Of a DNA stretch of 44,905 nt, positions 41,367 to 44,905 are shown piece by piece. Made by a program: the position numbers and the translations under genes. Under the pieces are notes generated by a model. It saw only the letters and a program-made list of their open reading frames with translations, had not been told where the DNA came from and did not search any database. Each line of letters starts with the position of its first letter. The first letter of the stretch is position 1. Origin of the DNA: an uncultured Gammaproteobacteria bacterium (GTDB lineage Bacteria; Pseudomonadota; Gammaproteobacteria; Enterobacterales; Psychrobiaceae); NCBI GenBank assembly GCA_937139475.1, contig CAKZQF010000224.1, positions 1-44,905 of the forward strand, given 5' to 3'.

Positions 41367-43181
41367 ATGAACGAGATATTTCTCGAAACACTTGGCGCAT
41401 TAACGGCACTAATTGTTCTTTGGACATTATACAGTTCAGCCATTCGTCATAAAGTGGAAACTCAACCTGGCTCACGTTTTTTAATCGCCGGTTTTTTTCT
41501 TATTTTCCTTAGTTTAGCCATTGATGTTACCGATAATTTTCCAAACCTAAACAAATATATAATTATTGGCGATACCCCAATACAGGCCTTTATAGAAAAA
41601 GGGCTCGGCTCTTTATTTGGCTTGATCCTACTTGCCTTTGGTTTTCAGCGTTGGCTTCCAGCCATACTAGAGCTCTCCTTAGCCAAAAAGAATATTAAAA
41701 AACTTAATAGTAGACTTGAGCAACTTGTTGATGAGCGAACCAAAGAGTTAAGCGAGGTTAACCAGCAATTGCGTCTAGAAATAAAAGAACGCGAGAAAGC
41801 TCAAAGCCAACTCGACAAGCAAATGTTACAAGACCCGTTGACTCAACTACCTAACCGCTATGCGTTACTTGAATACCTTGAACACGAACGCCTGCGCAGC
41901 ACCTCTCAGGGTAGTTTCCAAGCTGTCTTTCTTATTGATTTGGACCATTTTAAGTCAATCAATGACTCCCAAGGCCACTCCTTTGGTGACAAGGTAATCA
42001 AAGCTATTGCCAACCGTCTTGCCTTTAACCATCGCTCAGAAGATTTTCTTGGCAGATTAGGCGGCGATGAATTTGTACTAGTATTGCCAAACATGGAAGG
42101 TACGACCCAAGAGGCGGCATTGCAGACCTATAATAATGCGACTGCCATGCATGAATTGATTAAAGCACCACTGAAAGTTGAAGACCAACAAGTGAACTTA
42201 TCGGCTAGTATCGGCATTACCGTCTTTAGTTATAATTCAACTCACTCCTCAGAAGATATTCTACGTCAAGCTGATATAGCGCTTTACCATGCCAAAGATA
42301 AAGGGCATGGCTTATTCTCGTTTTTCCAGCCAGAAATGCAGAAAAAAGCTCAAATACGGGTGGAACAAGCTGGTGAACTTAAGAATGCATTAAAAAACAA
42401 AGAGCTATACTTACATTATCAACCCCAAGTAAACCAGCAAGGGCAAGTGATTGGGCTCGAGGCCCTATTGCGCTGGCAGCACCCAACCAAAGGCAGCGTG
42501 GACCCACAGCACTTTGTGAAGCTAGCGGAAGAAATTGGGATTATTGACCAACTGGGGCGTTATATCTTACGAATGGTCTGTCAGCAATGCCGCGACCTCG
42601 CGAGTTTTGACTTTCCCGATAACATGCTAAAAGTCGCTGTAAATATTAGTCCAACCCATTTTTTACAAGATGACTTTATCGAGCAAGTAGAAAAGATTAT
42701 CAGCAATTACGCATTGGGCAACATTCAACTGGTTCTAGAAATCACCGAGGAAGTCACCATTGGCGATGTCGATGATCTTGTTAATAAAATGAATACGCTC
42801 AAGAAACTCAATGTACATTTTTCGCTAGATGATTTCGGTACTGGCTATTCTTCCTTAACTTACCTGAAAAAATTGCCGATTGACTCAGTGAAAATTGACC
42901 GTTCGTTTATCCATGAATTACCTCATAATAATGAAGATGCCTCCATTGTAACGGCCATTTTAACCATGACCCGCTCATTAGACATTAGCGTCATTGCCGA
43001 GGGAATCGAAAATGATATCCAGTATCAGTTTTTAGACCAGCTCGAATGCCAATATTACCAAGGTTACCACTTTGGTAAACCTGATAGCATACATGCGTTA
43101 ATCCAAGAAAATCACCTGATAGACCAACGCAAGTTAAAGCCGATTAGCAATGATGTTAACCACAGCAAATCCGAAAACTAA
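41367..43181 (+). CDS. Membrane GGDEF-EAL bifunctional c-di-GMP protein
   Basis: This 604-aa protein has three hydrophobic helices at about 5-25, 39-59 and 73-94, then a coiled coil at about 100-152, GGDEF at about 155-320 and EAL at about 335-585. Both active sites look complete. The cyclase site is GRLGGDEF near 230, with RSED as the I-site. The phosphodiesterase site has EALLRW, VNISP, EITEE, DDFGTGYSS, VKIDRSF, AEGIEN and YQGYHFGKP. It could synthesise or break c-di-GMP depending on input. Its periplasmic part is small, so the signal may be membrane- or partner-derived. It is transcribed alone with AAGGTAGG upstream. Confidence 0.93.
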   Translation: MNEIFLETLGALTALIVLWTLYSSAIRHKVETQPGSRFLIAGFFLIFLSLAIDVTDNFPNLNKYIIIGDTPIQAFIEKGLGSLFGLILLAFGFQRWLPAILELSLAKKNIKKLNSRLEQLVDERTKELSEVNQQLRLEIKEREKAQSQLDKQMLQDPLTQLPNRYALLEYLEHERLRSTSQGSFQAVFLIDLDHFKSINDSQGHSFGDKVIKAIANRLAFNHRSEDFLGRLGGDEFVLVLPNMEGTTQEAALQTYNNATAMHELIKAPLKVEDQQVNLSASIGITVFSYNSTHSSEDILRQADIALYHAKDKGHGLFSFFQPEMQKKAQIRVEQAGELKNALKNKELYLHYQPQVNQQGQVIGLEALLRWQHPTKGSVDPQHFVKLAEEIGIIDQLGRYILRMVCQQCRDLASFDFPDNMLKVAVNISPTHFLQDDFIEQVEKIISNYALGNIQLVLEITEEVTIGDVDDLVNKMNTLKKLNVHFSLDDFGTGYSSLTYLKKLPIDSVKIDRSFIHELPHNNEDASIVTAILTMTRSLDISVIAEGIENDIQYQFLDQLECQYYQGYHFGKPDSIHALIQENHLIDQRKLKPISNDVNHSKSEN

Positions 43182-43198
43182 TACCAGAAATTAGCACC

Positions 43199-44485
43199 CT
43201 AGGGGTTTAGCAAGCCATACAACTTATTAAAAATTAACTCGCCATCGACACGAATACCATTGTGGTCGAAATCACTTGAAACCCAGGTTGCCAAGTTAGC
43301 CACTTGAGCGACCGTTTCTAAGCTGTAATTAATATCAACATACATATCGTCAAAATAAATCGCAGCAGCGGTTGGCACCTCATTGTTCTTTAGCACATCC
43401 AGATCATAAAGCATCGGCCAATCATCTTTTTCAGCCAACAAATGAGCAGCGCCTTGCAACGGTATTAAATTAGCGAACTGCTCAAACATCCACGGAAAAA
43501 TCATTTCGCCAGTGAAATTAAACATTTGCTCACCGCCAGTATAGTTAAAGCAACTACTGTGCTTAGTTTCTCTGACACGATGAGCAGCCCAGCTAGAGGA
43601 TGATTGCTGGCAATATATCGACTCATGCAAGAAGGCAAAAATAGGGTTTGTGTCATAATCGAGTAAACTCATCATCTGATGCTTAAAGTGGTAACTTAGC
43701 TCTTTTTTACCAGCAACATCAGCAAAGGCTTGTTCCATGAGGAAATACAGTTCTTGATGACCACCAGTCATGCCCAAATGAATGCCCAATAGTTGAAACT
43801 GCTCCACGGTTAATATCGTACCATTTGGCATCAATTCTTGGGTAAATAGCAGATGGTCTGCAATCGCCTTAGCCATTGCCTGCGCTTTTGGATACTGCGC
43901 AAAAAATTTAGCATTGCGGTTTTTAACGCGTGGGAAAGTTGCTTGGTAAACTTCATCAGCCGAACGAGTCAACGAAGGAATACCACCGGTAATAAAGGCT
44001 TGTGCTAGCCCATGAGGTGCGCTTGAAAGATAGCGCAGCACACAAAAACCACCAAAGCTTTGCCCAATGATCGACCACTTTTCATCACCGATGAGTTGTT
44101 GGCGAATAAACTCGGCGTCACGCACAATATTATCGGCGCGGAAGTGGCTTAAATAACCGGCCTGTTGTTCACTCGTCATCACAGCCAATGTTTGCGCCGT
44201 GACGGGGCTACTATTAGCAGTGCCTCGTTGATCGAGTAATAAGATTCGATAATGCTCACTGGCCGCTTTAATCCAGCCATCCAGTCCTGATGGACGCCCA
44301 GCACCAAAACCAGGGCCTCCCTGAAAGTAAACTAAATAGGGCAATTGCCTATCAATGCCTGATTGACTAGCAACCTCACGGCAATAAATCGTGAGCAGCT
44401 GCCCATTGGGTAACTGATGATTAAGCGGAACATTGAAATAATGATCGCAACAGCGCAAACCATTGATTATATAGTGAGAAGACAT
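43199..44485 (-). CDS. Proline iminopeptidase-like alpha/beta hydrolase (peptidase S33 family)
   Basis: This is a cytoplasmic serine hydrolase of about 428 aa. I start at ATG 44485 (MSSHYIINGLRCCDHYFNVP); a TTG 10 codons upstream also opens the frame but adds an odd hydrophobic N-terminus. The oxyanion loop is YFQGGPGFGAGRP at about 54-66, LLDQRGTANSSPV follows, and the nucleophile elbow is GQSFGGF (Ser near 140). A late His in FDHNGIRVDG may complete the triad. The family releases N-terminal proline or similar residues; the substrate here is inferred. Confidence 0.88.
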   Translation of the reverse strand: MSSHYIINGLRCCDHYFNVPLNHQLPNGQLLTIYCREVASQSGIDRQLPYLVYFQGGPGFGAGRPSGLDGWIKAASEHYRILLLDQRGTANSSPVTAQTLAVMTSEQQAGYLSHFRADNIVRDAEFIRQQLIGDEKWSIIGQSFGGFCVLRYLSSAPHGLAQAFITGGIPSLTRSADEVYQATFPRVKNRNAKFFAQYPKAQAMAKAIADHLLFTQELMPNGTILTVEQFQLLGIHLGMTGGHQELYFLMEQAFADVAGKKELSYHFKHQMMSLLDYDTNPIFAFLHESIYCQQSSSSWAAHRVRETKHSSCFNYTGGEQMFNFTGEMIFPWMFEQFANLIPLQGAAHLLAEKDDWPMLYDLDVLKNNEVPTAAAIYFDDMYVDINYSLETVAQVANLATWVSSDFDHNGIRVDGELIFNKLYGLLNP

Positions 44486-44552
44486 TATCAAACCCAAATT
44501 GAATAAAATATGCAATGATTATACTGCAATCTACCTCGTGATGTCGCCAATG

Positions 44553-44905
44553 TTATTGATGGCGTTGTGCCAACCGATGCAATCCTTGTCGTTGTAATTG
44601 CGCCGCAATTGCATCTCTTACTGACTGCCCTTTCCTAGCACTCACCTTCTCCACCAATTGTTGCTCTGCAATCTCAATCTCGAAACAACGAATATGCTCA
44701 CTCATTTTCGTGAGCAACGCTTGCGGTTGCTTTGCCAGCTGCCATTGTCCTTGTTCATAGTGACTTACCTGCCCATCGAGCATTGATAGTTTCTCAGCGC
44801 TGTTACCATCGGCAATAAAGCGAAAAGCACCGCTCAAATGCAAACGTTGATAGTTCCATGTTGGCACCACTTGCTCCTCATGCCATGTTGGCGATACGTA
44901 AGCAT
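44553..44905 (-). CDS. PaiB-like FMN-binding negative regulator (partial, runs off the window edge)
   Basis: The frame stays open to the right edge. Near the edge it reads AYVSPTWHEEQVVPTWNYQR, a close match to the PaiB/FMN-binding split-barrel pattern (YVSPSWY...VPTWNY). LHLSGAFRFI follows, then a helical C-terminus. An apparent start at GTG 44870 would cut through this conserved motif, so the real start is beyond the window. The usual KLSQ-type motif is altered here (EKVSARKGQSVRDAIAAQL). The stop is 67 bp before the S33 hydrolase ATG on the same strand, so the two may be co-transcribed. Confidence 0.85.
   Translation of the reverse strand, partial: AYVSPTWHEEQVVPTWNYQRLHLSGAFRFIADGNSAEKLSMLDGQVSHYEQGQWQLAKQPQALLTKMSEHIRCFEIEIAEQQLVEKVSARKGQSVRDAIAAQLQRQGLHRLAQRHQ

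Noticed and set aside
44868..44870. GTG at 44870 as the true start of the right-edge gene
   Set aside because: The conserved PaiB motif continues upstream of it to the window edge, so the gene is truncated by the window, not started there.

Overview
The window looks like the chromosome of a marine gammaproteobacterium of the Alteromonadales (Colwellia/Thalassotalea-like). This is inferred from moderate-to-low GC, the class II ketol-acid reductoisomerase, the SstT, HutC and IlvY-type neighbourhoods, several c-di-GMP proteins, and intergenic elements with ATACCAATC ends. I found no rRNA, tRNA, CRISPR array, transposase or phage gene. The window is mostly ordinary chromosome with several sensory islands.

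Layout. At 1-108 is the 3' end of a plus-strand gene. From 262 to 5032 a minus-strand, translationally coupled operon runs EAL phosphodiesterase, then chemoreceptor (MCP), then GGDEF diguanylate cyclase. It diverges from a NarX-like two-component pair at 5395-8531 (NIT-domain histidine kinase and LuxR-type response regulator). After a strong hairpin comes a large Ig-repeat lipoprotein (minus). Upstream of it is a GTG-started membrane regulator with an unusual winged-helix, TM, receiver-like layout. From 13105 to 16684 a plus-strand block holds two paralogous SDR oxidoreductases around a PchR-like AraC regulator, then NorE/NorF-like small membrane subunits.

From 16765 to 22276 the minus strand carries an exported M17 leucyl aminopeptidase, the SstT serine/threonine:Na+ symporter and a lipoprotein Ntn-hydrolase (penicillin/AHL acylase family). 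This set suggests peptide and amide scavenging. A two-gene ABC exporter (22709-24414) precedes a compact histidine-utilisation locus: hutI on the minus strand, and hutC-hutU-hutH on the plus strand. They diverge around a perfect 20-bp palindrome that fits a HutC operator. hutG/hutF is absent from the window.

From 29772 onward are a polysaccharide pyruvyl transferase-like gene, a GNAT acetyltransferase, a DUF885 lipoprotein peptidase, a soluble GAF-GAF-PAS-PAS-GGDEF-EAL protein with a degraded EAL site, a degenerate thiolase-like protein, a small DUF5062-like protein, and the divergent ilvY/ilvC pair with an IlvY-type operator. Next come a MITE-like intergenic element (about 40361-40674), a PlsC-type acyltransferase, a membrane GGDEF-EAL protein with both sites intact, an S33 proline iminopeptidase-like hydrolase, and at the right edge a truncated PaiB-like FMN-binding regulator.

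Most worth a second look are the membrane winged-helix/receiver regulator, the PDE-MCP-DGC operon, the SDR-AraC-SDR-NorEF-like block and the MITE-like element with a solo end-like sequence elsewhere in the window.
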